Counted from the stretch's first letter, positions 53,356 to 62,646 are shown. The stretch is DNA of 64,000 nt from Dyadobacter sp. MSC1_007 (GCF_023667495.1 NZ_JAMOZL010000004.1:248001-312000); one strand, 5' to 3'. The notes: generated from the sequence alone by a model not told the origin. A program made the numbers and translations.

Positions 53356-53380
53356 GAGGCGGGGCGATCCCGCCTCTTCA
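53356..53380 (+). terminator. Terminator after hcp3, convergent with tssN
   Basis: GAGGCGGG (53356-53363) pairs perfectly with CCCGCCTC (53369-53376) around GCGAT, followed by TTCATTTT. It ends the first half of the T6SS cluster and lies at the end of tssN on the other strand. Confidence 0.75.
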
Positions 53381-53382
53381 TT

Positions 53383-54150
53383 TTATCCCCTGATTGCCAC
53401 GATCGTTTCATTATCCACGATTCCGTTGGCCTGAAAAGTCAAGTCCGGATCCATATAAACGCGGCGCTTGTACCAGGGTGCTTTTTTGTAGAACAACCAG
53501 CCGTAAGGCGCACCATCCGGTAAAAGGTATTCGATCGGACTGCCGGGATTACGGTCGTTGTAATCGTTCAGGAAAATGAAGAATAACTCACCAAACAGCA
53601 TCGCATTCGGCGCTTTGGCGCGAAAATTGGTAAATGCAGGCTCTTGTGCCTTCTTGGTAAACTCAAATTGAATTACCAGCACACGGGAAAGGTCGAGCAG
53701 GTCCATGTCCGGTAAGGGCTGACCAATGGGGTAATACCATTTCTTGTATTCTTTGAGGGGTATCTCAAGATAATTTTGATAAACCCTGGCTACAAATACC
53801 GGAAAAAGAAAACCAACCAGTGCCGTAGCCATGCCCACGCCTTTGGTAAGGTCCTGTGCCAGCTTATGATAGAGCAATATGATAACCAGCGCCGAAAAAA
53901 GCGTAACCAATAATGTAAAACCGATCGCGCGGGCTGACCGGTTATCGAAAAGTGAATCAAACCATTGGGAAAGCAGATATACATGAAGAATGCCCAGCAC
54001 CAAAAAACTGACCATGGCCATCGGATAAGCATCACGGTAATCCACGATCCAGAAACCCAATGCCCCTATCAATGCCAGCAACGCTATCACCACAACCGCA
54101 TATAATACCTGAAGACGTTGAATGGCAGTTTTAAAAAAAGGGATATTCAT
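53383..54150 (-). CDS. tssN: T6SS membrane protein TssN
   Basis: The protein has 255 residues with four hydrophobic helices in the N-terminal half (about 12-35, 43-61, 75-95 and 101-122: LLALIGALGFWIV, MVSFLVLGILHVYLL, FTLLVTLFSALVIILLY, GMATALVGFLFPVFVA). The soluble C-terminal part has KKWYYPIGQPLPDMDLL and FFIFLNDYNDRNP. This layout is that of TssN, a marker of subtype iii, thought to help form the inner-membrane complex in place of TssL/M. It is the only T6SS gene on the minus strand and has its own promoter. Confidence 0.85.
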   Translation of the reverse strand: MNIPFFKTAIQRLQVLYAVVVIALLALIGALGFWIVDYRDAYPMAMVSFLVLGILHVYLLSQWFDSLFDNRSARAIGFTLLVTLFSALVIILLYHKLAQDLTKGVGMATALVGFLFPVFVARVYQNYLEIPLKEYKKWYYPIGQPLPDMDLLDLSRVLVIQFEFTKKAQEPAFTNFRAKAPNAMLFGELFFIFLNDYNDRNPGSPIEYLLPDGAPYGWLFYKKAPWYKRRVYMDPDLTFQANGIVDNETIVAIRG

Positions 54151-54178
54151 TGGGGTGCTCGAACGGTTTGTGATCAGA

Positions 54179-54208
54179 CAAAAATAAACCAGACTTTGGT
54201 TAATACAA
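54179..54208 (-). promoter_or_regulatory. Predicted promoter of tssN
   Basis: On the minus strand TTG (complement of 54206-54208), 19 bases, TATTTTTG (complement of 54179-54186), a perfect Bacteroidota promoter 28 bases upstream of the tssN ATG. For the plus strand I see only a weak match (TTTG-N20-AGACTTTG, 54191-54198) before tssE. Confidence 0.6.
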
Positions 54209-54229
54209 CCACAATTTATTAAACGCCGG

Positions 54230-54658
54230 ATGGAAGATCAAAACTACGCATTGCCATTATCACTCGACCGGATCGTAACCGGACAGCCCCATGCGAAGTG
54301 TTCCGACAGGGAAGCTATCCACCAGCATTTGTATTTGCTGATGGTTACCCATTTCGATGAAAACCGGTTTAACGGCAATTATGGCTGTGCTTTGTGGGAG
54401 CATGATTTTTCAGTTTTGTCTCAAATCAAATGGAAAGACCTTATCCGCGAGTCCCTGGAAGAGGCGGTCGGACTTTACGAGCCGCGGCTGACCAACACCA
54501 GGATCAGGGTGGAAATGGAGGAGTTCGAGGTGCTGACCAAGACCAATAATTATGTCCGGAAAAGGGTTGGAATAGAAGTGAAAGCGACTATCAGACGCAC
54601 CAACGAGCCATTTATCTTTTTCGAACGCATTTTTATCTCACCGCTATCCATAGACTGA
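54230..54658 (+). CDS. tssE: T6SS baseplate subunit TssE (gp25-like)
   Basis: The protein has 142 residues. GPW/gp25 landmarks: LDRIVTGQPHAKCSDREAIH (starting region), ENRFNGNYGCALWEHDFS, SLEEAVGLYEPRLTNTRIRV. TssE joins TssF/TssG in the wedge and starts sheath assembly. It has a Cys in the GNYGC turn where other TssE have a hydrophobic residue. It is separated by one base from tssF. Confidence 0.9.
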   Translation: MEDQNYALPLSLDRIVTGQPHAKCSDREAIHQHLYLLMVTHFDENRFNGNYGCALWEHDFSVLSQIKWKDLIRESLEEAVGLYEPRLTNTRIRVEMEEFEVLTKTNNYVRKRVGIEVKATIRRTNEPFIFFERIFISPLSID

Positions 54659-54659
54659 T

Positions 54660-56447
54660 ATGTTTGAAACGATGAGTTATACCAAAGAAAATATATCGCG
54701 GCGGCTCATGAAACGCTGTTCGGAGCTGTGGGGTTTTGATGAATCCCAGTCCGATTACTTTGATCCGCTGGTGCGGTTGCTGGTAGAGGCTTGCTCGGTG
54801 GAGTTTGAAAAAGTAGGCCAGGAAATCCAGCAAACCGAACTGCGGCTGATGAACCGCCTGGCTGAGATATTGTCGCCCGAAACACATCATGGACCACAGC
54901 CTGCGAGTGCCATCGTACAGGCGAAGCCATTAGAACCAACAGGCTGGATCGATCCCGATAACCAGCTGGTTGGAAAGCGGCTTAACCCCAGAAAAGGTGA
55001 AACAGCCGAGCTTTATTTTTCACCAGTCGACCGCTATCCGCTTGTAAATGCCGCTATAACGCATTTTGCGACGCCATTAGCACTCTACGGCATTGAAAAG
55101 GGGGTAAAAACGCTGCTTACGAACAGTATGCCACGATCTGGCGGCGAACAATCCCTTTGGATAGGCATTGAAGCCGATCCCGGCATTACTTCCTGGAACG
55201 GCTTCCGCTTCTATTTCGACTGGATCAACGACCCGCAGGTTTATCAGTTTCGGGAGTACCTTCCGGCCACGTCGTGGGCCTCGGGCGGGAAGGATATCCC
55301 CTGCCAGCCGGGCCTGCAAGACGGTGATTGCGACGATTCTATATTGATTTACAACAACAGTTTCATACGCATTACAAGCTCTGATTCCTGGGAAAAGGGA
55401 AAACAGAAAACGGAACCTTACCCGGCCGAATTTGAAAAAATGTTCGATCTAAGAACTTTGCAGATGTTCAAAAAACCACTGGTATGGATGCAGGTTAAAT
55501 GGCCTGCTACATTTCCCGCCGCAGGTTTCGAGAATATGACCGTGGCTTTAAATGCATTCCCTGTCCACAACAAACAGCTTAACAAGATCACTTACCGGCT
55601 GCAACCCGGGCTGAATGGCGTGGCGTTGTCTTCCGGTGATGCTTTTTTGGGCGTTCATACTGTCATTAATCAGAAAAACCAGATTTATACGCCTTCCGAA
55701 AAAAACCTTTACACCGAAGACGACAACGCCCAGCGGATTTACACGCTCCGCCAGCAGGGAATAGGTCGGTTTGATCAGCGCAATGCGCGGGCTGTACTTT
55801 ACCAGCTCATGGAATTGCTCCGCGACGAAGTAACGGCCTTTAATGCGATTGGAGAAGACTTTCTGGCTTCCATTCTCCGCGAAATTGCCCAGAATATGGC
55901 CCGTATCGAGCAAAAACTAGGTGTAAAAAAGGCCAGTGAAACAACCGCGCAGCCGTTTCTGGTGATCCGTGGACAAAAAACACCGGACGTCCTTTTCATT
56001 TCTTATTGGAGCACGCTTTCGGAGCAGGCCAACGGACTACAAGCAGGCACGCGCCTGCAACCCTATTCCGCGTCTGCAATAAGCGGTACCGACATTTCCC
56101 TGCTGACGCGTTCGATAGGCGGCAAAGCCAAACCCGATGAGATGGAATATGTAAACCAGCTCAGGAAAAACCTCGTAACCCGGAACCGGCTTGTCACGCT
56201 GGAAGATATTAAGGCATTCTGCACCGCCGAGCTGGGCGATCGCCTCAGACAAGTACAGGTTAAGCCGCATTTCATTCCCGGTAAAATGGCCGGACAAGGG
56301 TTTGTGAGGTGCCTCCAGATAGGACTGACGCCGTCGCTGCGTACAACGGATAATGCCGACTGGGCGCGTGAATGCGAGCTCTTACAGCTGAAAATCACGA
56401 AATTCTCGACCGGTATGTATCCTATTCAAGTTGTTACTTTAAATTAA
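54660..56447 (+). CDS. tssF: T6SS baseplate subunit TssF
   Basis: The protein has 595 residues. It begins with TKENISRRLMKRCSELWGF and LMNRLAEILSPETHHGPQPAS, the family's N-terminal signature with an acidic start. Central beta domains contain LWIGIEADPGITSWNGFRFY and YRLQPGLNGVALSSGDAFLG. The C-terminal half has FLVIRGQKTPDVLFISYWST and LVTRNRLVTLEDIKAFCTAE. TssF2G trimers form the wedge on the spike. It is encoded between tssE (one base) and tssG (nine bases). Confidence 0.93.
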   Translation: MFETMSYTKENISRRLMKRCSELWGFDESQSDYFDPLVRLLVEACSVEFEKVGQEIQQTELRLMNRLAEILSPETHHGPQPASAIVQAKPLEPTGWIDPDNQLVGKRLNPRKGETAELYFSPVDRYPLVNAAITHFATPLALYGIEKGVKTLLTNSMPRSGGEQSLWIGIEADPGITSWNGFRFYFDWINDPQVYQFREYLPATSWASGGKDIPCQPGLQDGDCDDSILIYNNSFIRITSSDSWEKGKQKTEPYPAEFEKMFDLRTLQMFKKPLVWMQVKWPATFPAAGFENMTVALNAFPVHNKQLNKITYRLQPGLNGVALSSGDAFLGVHTVINQKNQIYTPSEKNLYTEDDNAQRIYTLRQQGIGRFDQRNARAVLYQLMELLRDEVTAFNAIGEDFLASILREIAQNMARIEQKLGVKKASETTAQPFLVIRGQKTPDVLFISYWSTLSEQANGLQAGTRLQPYSASAISGTDISLLTRSIGGKAKPDEMEYVNQLRKNLVTRNRLVTLEDIKAFCTAELGDRLRQVQVKPHFIPGKMAGQGFVRCLQIGLTPSLRTTDNADWARECELLQLKITKFSTGMYPIQVVTLN

Positions 56448-56456
56448 AAACAGCAA

Positions 56457-57356
56457 ATGGAGCCCAGGCCGGACCTCAAAGCGGAGTTTATTGCCAGTTC
56501 ATTGCTGGAAGACGGTCGTACCGCCGATCAGATCCTCTTTCGGGCGTTGGGTGGTTTTAAAAGAAGGAGCCACCGCGACGTGGAGACTACCCGTGAAGTC
56601 GAACTCGGCAATTTCAAGGGCGAGGTGATCGAATCTAACCGGAGCGGCATCTATGATTATCTTCCCGAACAACTTTTCCACCTGCCGTCTTCGAATTCCA
56701 TCAATACCCTGAAAAAAAAGGTAGATGAAATACGGTTTCAGAGGGAGAAAGAACAAAAGTCGCGGCTTTTCTTCTTGCCGTTGGAACAAGAGTTCTTTCT
56801 AAATCGCGTCACACTCACACGCATTGAACAAACAGCCTGGGAACTGGCGGCAGACTCGGGTATGCTGAATGAGCTTAAATCATTCTGGCAAGCACCGGAT
56901 TCACTCGATCCTGCCACATTCGTCCAGCTTCTGGGGATCTTGCCCTTCGTTTCCGAAAACAGAGGGAACCTCAATGTCGCGTCGGGGATCATTTCCAATG
57001 CATTGCGGTTACCAGTAACGATTAAAGAGGTTCCTGGGATAAAGTACCGATTGGAATCGGCCGCAGGCTTGAATGACATGTCGCTCGGCGCGGATGCGGC
57101 GCTCGGCGGCGAAGTGGATACCTATCTGCCTCGCATTATAGTTGCCATTGAAATGCCGGATCCGGCTGCATTGGAGACATATATTCACAATGAAGTTTTC
57201 GAAACCACTGTAAACTGGCTGATTGGCTGGTTTATCCCCGTCGAATACGATTACGAGGTGTCGCTGGAACTGGCTCCTGGCAGCGCACCACTCTGCCTTC
57301 CTACTGAAGACGGCTATGCCGCGCGGCTCGGATATGCCTCTTTGGAAGCCATCTGA
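56457..57356 (+). CDS. tssG: T6SS baseplate subunit TssG
   Basis: The protein has 299 residues. N-terminal RPDLKAEFIASSLLEDGRTADQ; central DYLPEQLFHLPSSNSI, FFLPLEQEFFLNRVTLTRIE and the C-terminal FETTVNWLIGWFIPVEYDYEV follow TssG of subtype iii, which is diverged from proteobacterial forms. It completes the TssEFGK baseplate. It is the last gene of the cluster; a hairpin without a clear T run follows at 57393-57416. Confidence 0.88.
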   Translation: MEPRPDLKAEFIASSLLEDGRTADQILFRALGGFKRRSHRDVETTREVELGNFKGEVIESNRSGIYDYLPEQLFHLPSSNSINTLKKKVDEIRFQREKEQKSRLFFLPLEQEFFLNRVTLTRIEQTAWELAADSGMLNELKSFWQAPDSLDPATFVQLLGILPFVSENRGNLNVASGIISNALRLPVTIKEVPGIKYRLESAAGLNDMSLGADAALGGEVDTYLPRIIVAIEMPDPAALETYIHNEVFETTVNWLIGWFIPVEYDYEVSLELAPGSAPLCLPTEDGYAARLGYASLEAI

Positions 57357-57392
57357 CCAGCACATAATTGATTATCATCTTCTTAAATAACT

Positions 57393-57416
57393 CCTGTGAA
57401 ATATGTGCTTCACAGG
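57393..57416. terminator. Hairpin after tssG (possible terminator)
   Basis: CCTGTGAA (57393-57400) and TTCACAGG (57409-57416) are perfect arms around ATATGTGC. No T run follows, so it may be a processing hairpin or operator rather than a Rho-independent terminator. Confidence 0.4.
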
Positions 57417-57538
57417 CCCGAAAATCATGCAATCCAATATAATATTGAAATATTTACACCATACCGACTGAAAAATAGTTTGCGATTGTAATTTTTTAAA
57501 CCAAAATTTGCGGTTTAAATGAAATCCCGAATCTGAAA

Positions 57539-57925
57539 GTGAAGACAGCACGAGTGATCAACCAGGCCATCAGCTTAATGCTAGCCGTCATGCTATTGAC
57601 GGTCGCTGGCGTGCGGTCCTGGTCCGATCACAGCGATTCAGCTGCTCCATTCAAGACGGAAAAGGTCTCAAAGGATTTTTCGAAACAAAAAACTTCGGAT
57701 TCCGGCGATCAGAATGAAGCGAAAATAGCGGCGCTTTCGATGGACGCGGTGATTACCCCGGCCATTTCCTTTGATTTTTCACAATACTTCTACTTCATAC
57801 CGCAGCCAACCTGGCATTTCGAAGCCAAAGAGCTGGTTGTCCGCACGGCATTCAGGGAGTCTTTTTTCCTGTTTTCCTATTTTCACCGCATTTTTGGCAG
57901 GTTCATAGTCACCAACGCCCCGTAA
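57539..57925 (+). CDS. Small envelope-associated protein of unknown function
   Basis: The protein has 128 residues from a GTG at 57539. An N-terminal hydrophobic segment (about 8-24, INQAISLMLAVMLLTVA) is a signal anchor or signal peptide. Residues 30-70 are charged and disordered-looking (HSDSAAPFKTEKVSKDFSKQ). A C-terminal part rich in Phe/Tyr follows (FSQYFYFIPQPTWHF ... FRESFFLFSYFHRIF). It ends in TNAP. I recognise the layout from small Bacteroidota proteins but know no function. It lies between the T6SS cluster and secDF, 168 bases before secDF. Confidence 0.55.
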   Translation: MKTARVINQAISLMLAVMLLTVAGVRSWSDHSDSAAPFKTEKVSKDFSKQKTSDSGDQNEAKIAALSMDAVITPAISFDFSQYFYFIPQPTWHFEAKELVVRTAFRESFFLFSYFHRIFGRFIVTNAP

Positions 57926-58026
57926 TGTAGCCGGCCAAGCGCTGGCAATACGTTGCTTTCAGGGTCTGGTATGCTTCTCCGTGGCATTTTAAAAGTGTTT
58001 TCAGAAAACATAGCGAGCCTTCTGAG

Positions 58027-58041
58027 GCCTGATCATCAGGC
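58027..58041. repeat. Palindrome GCCTGAT-C-ATCAGGC upstream of secDF
   Basis: Perfect 7-bp arms around a single C, 53-67 bases before the secDF ATG. Position allows a role as an operator or as a leader hairpin; no further evidence. Confidence 0.4.
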
Positions 58042-58093
58042 ATTCAACAGTTTCCGATTCAAGACTTTCAATTAATTTTTTTCAGTTAAAACA

Positions 58094-61069
58094 ATGACCA
58101 ATAAGAATGGAATAATAGGGTTGACCATTGTGATCGCCCTTATTAGTGTCTATTACCTGTCGTTCACTTTTGTGTCAAGAAACATCAAAAGCAAGGCCGT
58201 AGCCCATGCGACTGATGCAAAAGGAGAGGTAGATATGACCAAAAAACAACGCTACATCGATTCGTTGTGGCGTGAGGATGTGTACCTGGGCCACACGCTT
58301 CAGGAAGTTACAGAGCGTGAGTTGAACCTCGGTCTCGACCTTCAGGGCGGTATGCACGTGGTACTGGAAGTTGCTCCTGCCGACATTTTGAGAGGAATGG
58401 CTGGTGGTAATGCACGCAGCGTTTCGTTCCAGAATGCATTGAAAAAAGCAGGCGAGGATAAATCAGCAAGCAACAGCTCCTTTATCAACCGCTTTGTTGC
58501 CGCATATAAAGAGGCTGCTCCCAACACCAGCCTTGCTTCCGTATTTGCCACCAGCGCAAACCGCGGAAAGATCAACAGCAATTCATCTGATGCCGACGTC
58601 ATCAAAATGCTGAACACGGAAATCGATGGTTCAATCGACCGTGCATTCCAGATCACTCAGGCCCGTATCGATAAATTCGGTGTAACAAACCCAAACATTC
58701 AGCGTCTGCCTGGTCAGAACCGCATATTAGTGGAGCTTCCGGGCGTGGATAACCCCGAGCGTGTACGTCGTTTGCTTTCCGGTGCTGCGAAACTCGAATT
58801 TGCAGAAGTATACCTTACCAACGAACTGACTGCCGGTCTGGAAGGTCTTGGAAGATACCTGACCAAGCAAGCTGAGGTTGAAAAAGCAGCAGCAAGACCT
58901 GCCGCGGCAATTGCAACTCCCGGCGATACTACTAAAAAGTCATCTGAAGGCGGCCTTGCTGCTCAGTTGGAACAAAAAAGCGATACTACCAAAACAGATT
59001 CAGCTGCGATAGCTGCACAAAGCGCCGCATTGACGAGCCTGTTCGTACCAATGCCGCAGGGATTGGGTGTTTACCTGAAAGATACCGCGCGTGCGAGCCA
59101 AATCCTGAGCCGCCCGGAAGTACGTTCTCTTTTCCCGGCCGACCTTGTTTTTATGTGGGACCGCAAAGGAACCGAGGCTGGTAACAATCAAATGATCCTC
59201 CCATTGTATTTCATCAAGAAAACCAATGGTGAAGCTGCTATGGAAGGCGATGTGATCGTGAATGCTACGCATGATTACGATGAGCGCGGCCGTCCGGAAG
59301 TAACTATGCAGATGAATGGTGAAGGTGCCCGCAAATGGCGCTCACTGACTGCCCGCAGCGTAGGCCGCCCGGTTGCGATCATCATCGATAACCTGGTTTA
59401 CACCGCTCCGACCGTACAGGGAGAGATTCCTAATGGTAACTCCAGCATTACAGGTAGCTTCACAGTGGAAGAGACCAAAGATATGGCCAACGTGTTGAAA
59501 GCCGGTAAACTGCCAGCTCCGACACATATCGTGGAAGAAGCTGTTGTAGGTTCCACACTTGGGGCAGAAGCTATTAACGACGGTTTGTGGTCGTCTGTGG
59601 TAGGTTTGCTGATCGTTCTTGTGTTTATGATCGCTTACTACAACAAGGCCGGCTGGATTGCCGACATGGCTTTGCTGATCAACTTGTTCTTCTTGTTGGG
59701 TGTAATGGCGTCGCTTGGTGCTGTTCTGACGCTGTCGGGTATTGCAGGTATCGTGCTATCGATTGGTATGGCCGTGGATGCGAACGTACTGATTTACGAA
59801 GGTATTAAAACCGAGCTCGCTGCTGGCAAGCCGTTCGCGCAAGCTATTCGTGATGGTTTCAAACACTCGCTTACAGCCATCATCGACTCCAATGTAACGA
59901 CACTTTTGACTGGTATCATCCTTTATACTTTCGGTACAGGTCTTGTTTTAGGTTTTGCGACAACACTTGTTCTGGGTCTTCTGACATCACTTTTCAGCGC
60001 GATCTTCATTACCCGCCTGTTGCTTGAAAATCAGATTAAAAAAGGCAAAGTGTTTAATTTCTACACTGGACTAACCAAAAACTGGTTCCAGGATAACCAC
60101 TTCGACTTCGTTTCGCAACGTCGCCGTTTCTACCTGATATCTGGTGTCATCATCGCGATCGGTATAGGATCATTCATTTTCAAAGGATTTGGACTTGGTA
60201 TCGATTTCAAAGGAGGCCGTTCTTATGTGGTGCGTTTCGAAAACAAAGTGGATGCAGACGATCTTCGTGCTAAGATGGACCAGATTTTAGGTTCTACTAC
60301 CGAAGTAAAAACTTTCGGCGGCCAGGATCAGGTGAAAATCACTACTGCTTATCTGATCGAAGAAACGACACCAGAAGCTGACCAGCGCGCTGAAAACAAA
60401 ATTATGGAAGGCGTGAAAAAGATCGCCGGAAACCCGGCAACGATCGTTAGCTCTAACAAAGTGGGCCCCACAATGGCTAAGGATACGTTGTGGTCTGCGG
60501 TTTACGCGATCCTGCTTGCATTGGCAGCCAACTTCATTTATATCTTCATCCGTTTCAAAAGGCTTGCATTTAGCTATGGTGCGGTAATGTCGCTTGCACA
60601 CGACGTGGTGATCATCCTTGCAATTTTCTCGCTGTTCAACGGCTGGTTACCATGGTCACTCGACATCGACCAGGCGTTTATCGGTGCGATCCTGACTATG
60701 ATCGGTTATTCGATGAACGACACCGTCGTTATTTATGACCGTATCCGTGACTATCTGAAAGACGACAAGGCACGCGGTCAGAGCCTGTCAACCGTTATCA
60801 ACAGTGCATTGAACAGTACTTTGAGCCGTACAGCCGTAACCGGTATTTCGGTAATCCTGGTATTGGTGGTATTGATGATTTTCGGAGGAGCTGTGATCCG
60901 CGGGTTTACATTCTGTATGCTGCTCGGGGTGATCGTAGGTACTTATTCTTCGCTGTTCGTGGCGGCGCCTATCGTGGTCGACATTCTGCAGCGTGAGAAG
61001 CAGAAAGAACCTGTCCTGCCTGTCGCGGATGCGGCGGCACCGGCAGCGGCGAAAAAAGTTAAAGCATAA
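58094..61069 (+). CDS. secDF: Protein translocase SecDF (fused)
   Basis: The protein has 991 residues. SecD and SecF are one polypeptide, as in many Bacteroidota. The SecD half has an N-terminal helix, LNLGLDLQGGMHVVLEV, a large periplasmic insertion that includes an Ala/Lys-rich linker (about 260-310), and RND motifs ADMALLINLFFLLG and AVDANVLIYEGIKTEL. The SecF half has FGLGIDFKGGRSYVVRF and YSMNDTVVIYDRIRD. It uses proton motive force to assist export after SecA. A strong terminator follows. Confidence 0.97.
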   Translation: MTNKNGIIGLTIVIALISVYYLSFTFVSRNIKSKAVAHATDAKGEVDMTKKQRYIDSLWREDVYLGHTLQEVTERELNLGLDLQGGMHVVLEVAPADILRGMAGGNARSVSFQNALKKAGEDKSASNSSFINRFVAAYKEAAPNTSLASVFATSANRGKINSNSSDADVIKMLNTEIDGSIDRAFQITQARIDKFGVTNPNIQRLPGQNRILVELPGVDNPERVRRLLSGAAKLEFAEVYLTNELTAGLEGLGRYLTKQAEVEKAAARPAAAIATPGDTTKKSSEGGLAAQLEQKSDTTKTDSAAIAAQSAALTSLFVPMPQGLGVYLKDTARASQILSRPEVRSLFPADLVFMWDRKGTEAGNNQMILPLYFIKKTNGEAAMEGDVIVNATHDYDERGRPEVTMQMNGEGARKWRSLTARSVGRPVAIIIDNLVYTAPTVQGEIPNGNSSITGSFTVEETKDMANVLKAGKLPAPTHIVEEAVVGSTLGAEAINDGLWSSVVGLLIVLVFMIAYYNKAGWIADMALLINLFFLLGVMASLGAVLTLSGIAGIVLSIGMAVDANVLIYEGIKTELAAGKPFAQAIRDGFKHSLTAIIDSNVTTLLTGIILYTFGTGLVLGFATTLVLGLLTSLFSAIFITRLLLENQIKKGKVFNFYTGLTKNWFQDNHFDFVSQRRRFYLISGVIIAIGIGSFIFKGFGLGIDFKGGRSYVVRFENKVDADDLRAKMDQILGSTTEVKTFGGQDQVKITTAYLIEETTPEADQRAENKIMEGVKKIAGNPATIVSSNKVGPTMAKDTLWSAVYAILLALAANFIYIFIRFKRLAFSYGAVMSLAHDVVIILAIFSLFNGWLPWSLDIDQAFIGAILTMIGYSMNDTVVIYDRIRDYLKDDKARGQSLSTVINSALNSTLSRTAVTGISVILVLVVLMIFGGAVIRGFTFCMLLGVIVGTYSSLFVAAPIVVDILQREKQKEPVLPVADAAAPAAAKKVKA

Positions 61070-61081
61070 GATAAAAAGAAT

Positions 61082-61118
61082 AAAAAGGGGGAAGTCTTGC
61101 ACTTGCCCCTTTTTTTAT
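61082..61118 (+). terminator. Terminator after secDF
   Basis: AAAAAGGGG (61082-61090) pairs with CCCCTTTTT (61107-61115, approximate) around a ~16-base loop; the T run extends to 61118. Confidence 0.8.
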
Positions 61119-61191
61119 TTGGTGGCTATACGCAAATGGAAAATTTTCTTTTAGCTTTATAACATGTTACTTAACTACAAAAAAGCGCTTT

Positions 61192-62646
61192 ATGGCAAAT
61201 CAATTATGGGTAAAAAAGCCTATTGAAAAATTATTACTAGAATCAACAGGAGAAGCCAACCAATTAAAACGATCCCTCGGCTCTGTCAGTCTTGTAGCAT
61301 TAGGAATTGGTGCCATTATCGGTGCCGGATTATTCTCATTAACGGGAATTGCCGCCGCTGAACACGCCGGGCCCGCAGTAACAATTTCATTTGTGCTCGC
61401 CGCCCTCGGATGCGGGTTTGCCGGACTTTGCTACGCTGAATTTGCTTCCATGATCCCCATTGCAGGAAGCGCCTACACCTACTCGTATGCCACAATGGGC
61501 GAATTTGTCGCCTGGATTATCGGATGGGACCTCGTGCTCGAATATGCGCTGGGTGCAGCCACGGTTTCAGTAAGCTGGTCACGCTACCTGCTCGAATTCC
61601 TCAGTAAATTTGGAATACACCTCCCGACCCAGCTGGTATGCTCCCCGTTTGAAGTAGTTAAACTGAGCAACGGAACGGTGATCGACAATGGGATTATCAA
61701 CCTTCCCGCTATTTTCATCGTTTGTATGCTTTCTCTGCTCCTGATCAGAGGCACGCAGGGTTCGGCTTTCCTGAACAACTTCCTGGTGATCCTGAAAGTA
61801 GCAGTAGTATTGATATTCATCGCATTGGGATGGAGCCACATCGATCCACAAAACTATGTGCCTTACATTCCTGAGAATACAGGTAACTATGAGAACTTCG
61901 GATGGACCGGTATCGCAACAGGTGCAGCCGTCGTATTCTTCGCTTTCATCGGCTTCGACGCGGTGTCTACGGCCGCTCAGGAAGCAAAAAATCCGCAAAA
62001 GGGAATGCCAATAGGTATCCTCGGCTCGCTGGTCGTATGTACGATCCTGTACGTGCTATTCGCCCACGTGATGACTGGTTTGGTTAAATACACCGAGTTT
62101 GCTAACGACGCGAAACCAGCTGCCACTGCTTTTGCTAAAACGGGTTACGACTCGCTGCAAACTGCATTGATCATCGCCATTCTTGCCGGATATACCTCGG
62201 TAATGCTCGTGATGCTCTTGGGCCAGAGCCGCGTATTTTACTCCATGAGCAAGGACGGTCTGTTACCTAAGTTTTTCGGTGCAGTTCACCCCAAATTCAG
62301 CACTCCTTACAAAACAAACCTGTTCTTTATGGGCTTTGTGAGCATATTCGCTGGTCTTGTACCTGTAAGCGACCTTGGTCACATGGTAAGTATCGGAACT
62401 TTGTTCGCATTTTGCCTTGTATGCGTAGGTGTTTGGATGTTGCGTGTTAAACGTCCCGAGCTACCCCGCTCATTCCGTACGCCGCTGGTACCTTTCGTGC
62501 CTATTATGGGTATTGTGGTTTGTTTATATCTGATGTACTCACTACCCGTAGAAAGCTGGTACCGCCTTGGCATCTGGTTGGCAATCGGTTTGGCTGTTTA
62601 TTTTGGTTATGGCAAGAAAAACAGCAAATTAGGCAAAGAGCAATAA
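61192..62646 (+). CDS. APC-superfamily amino acid permease
   Basis: The protein has 484 residues and about 12 membrane helices. The first helix carries GIGAIIGAGLFSLTGIAAAEHAGPAV, broken by the substrate-binding GAGLF turn. FIGFDAVSTAAQEAKNPQK and GQSRVFYSMSKDGLLPKFF are typical of the cationic/neutral amino acid transporter (CAT/YfnA) branch. The C-terminal helices include LPRSFRTPLVPFVPIMGI. The likely substrate is an amino acid with H+ or exchange; the exact one cannot be told. The two Cys (GCGFAGLCYAEF) are common in this group. Confidence 0.93.
   Translation: MANQLWVKKPIEKLLLESTGEANQLKRSLGSVSLVALGIGAIIGAGLFSLTGIAAAEHAGPAVTISFVLAALGCGFAGLCYAEFASMIPIAGSAYTYSYATMGEFVAWIIGWDLVLEYALGAATVSVSWSRYLLEFLSKFGIHLPTQLVCSPFEVVKLSNGTVIDNGIINLPAIFIVCMLSLLLIRGTQGSAFLNNFLVILKVAVVLIFIALGWSHIDPQNYVPYIPENTGNYENFGWTGIATGAAVVFFAFIGFDAVSTAAQEAKNPQKGMPIGILGSLVVCTILYVLFAHVMTGLVKYTEFANDAKPAATAFAKTGYDSLQTALIIAILAGYTSVMLVMLLGQSRVFYSMSKDGLLPKFFGAVHPKFSTPYKTNLFFMGFVSIFAGLVPVSDLGHMVSIGTLFAFCLVCVGVWMLRVKRPELPRSFRTPLVPFVPIMGIVVCLYLMYSLPVESWYRLGIWLAIGLAVYFGYGKKNSKLGKEQ

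Noticed and set aside
35078..57356. Reading the cluster as an extracellular contractile injection system (eCIS) or phage tail
   Set aside because: ClpV, TssK, TssE/F/G, TssN and PAAR/VgrG/Hcp are all present, and no tape-measure, tail-fibre, LysM baseplate-hub or AAA of the eCIS type is seen.
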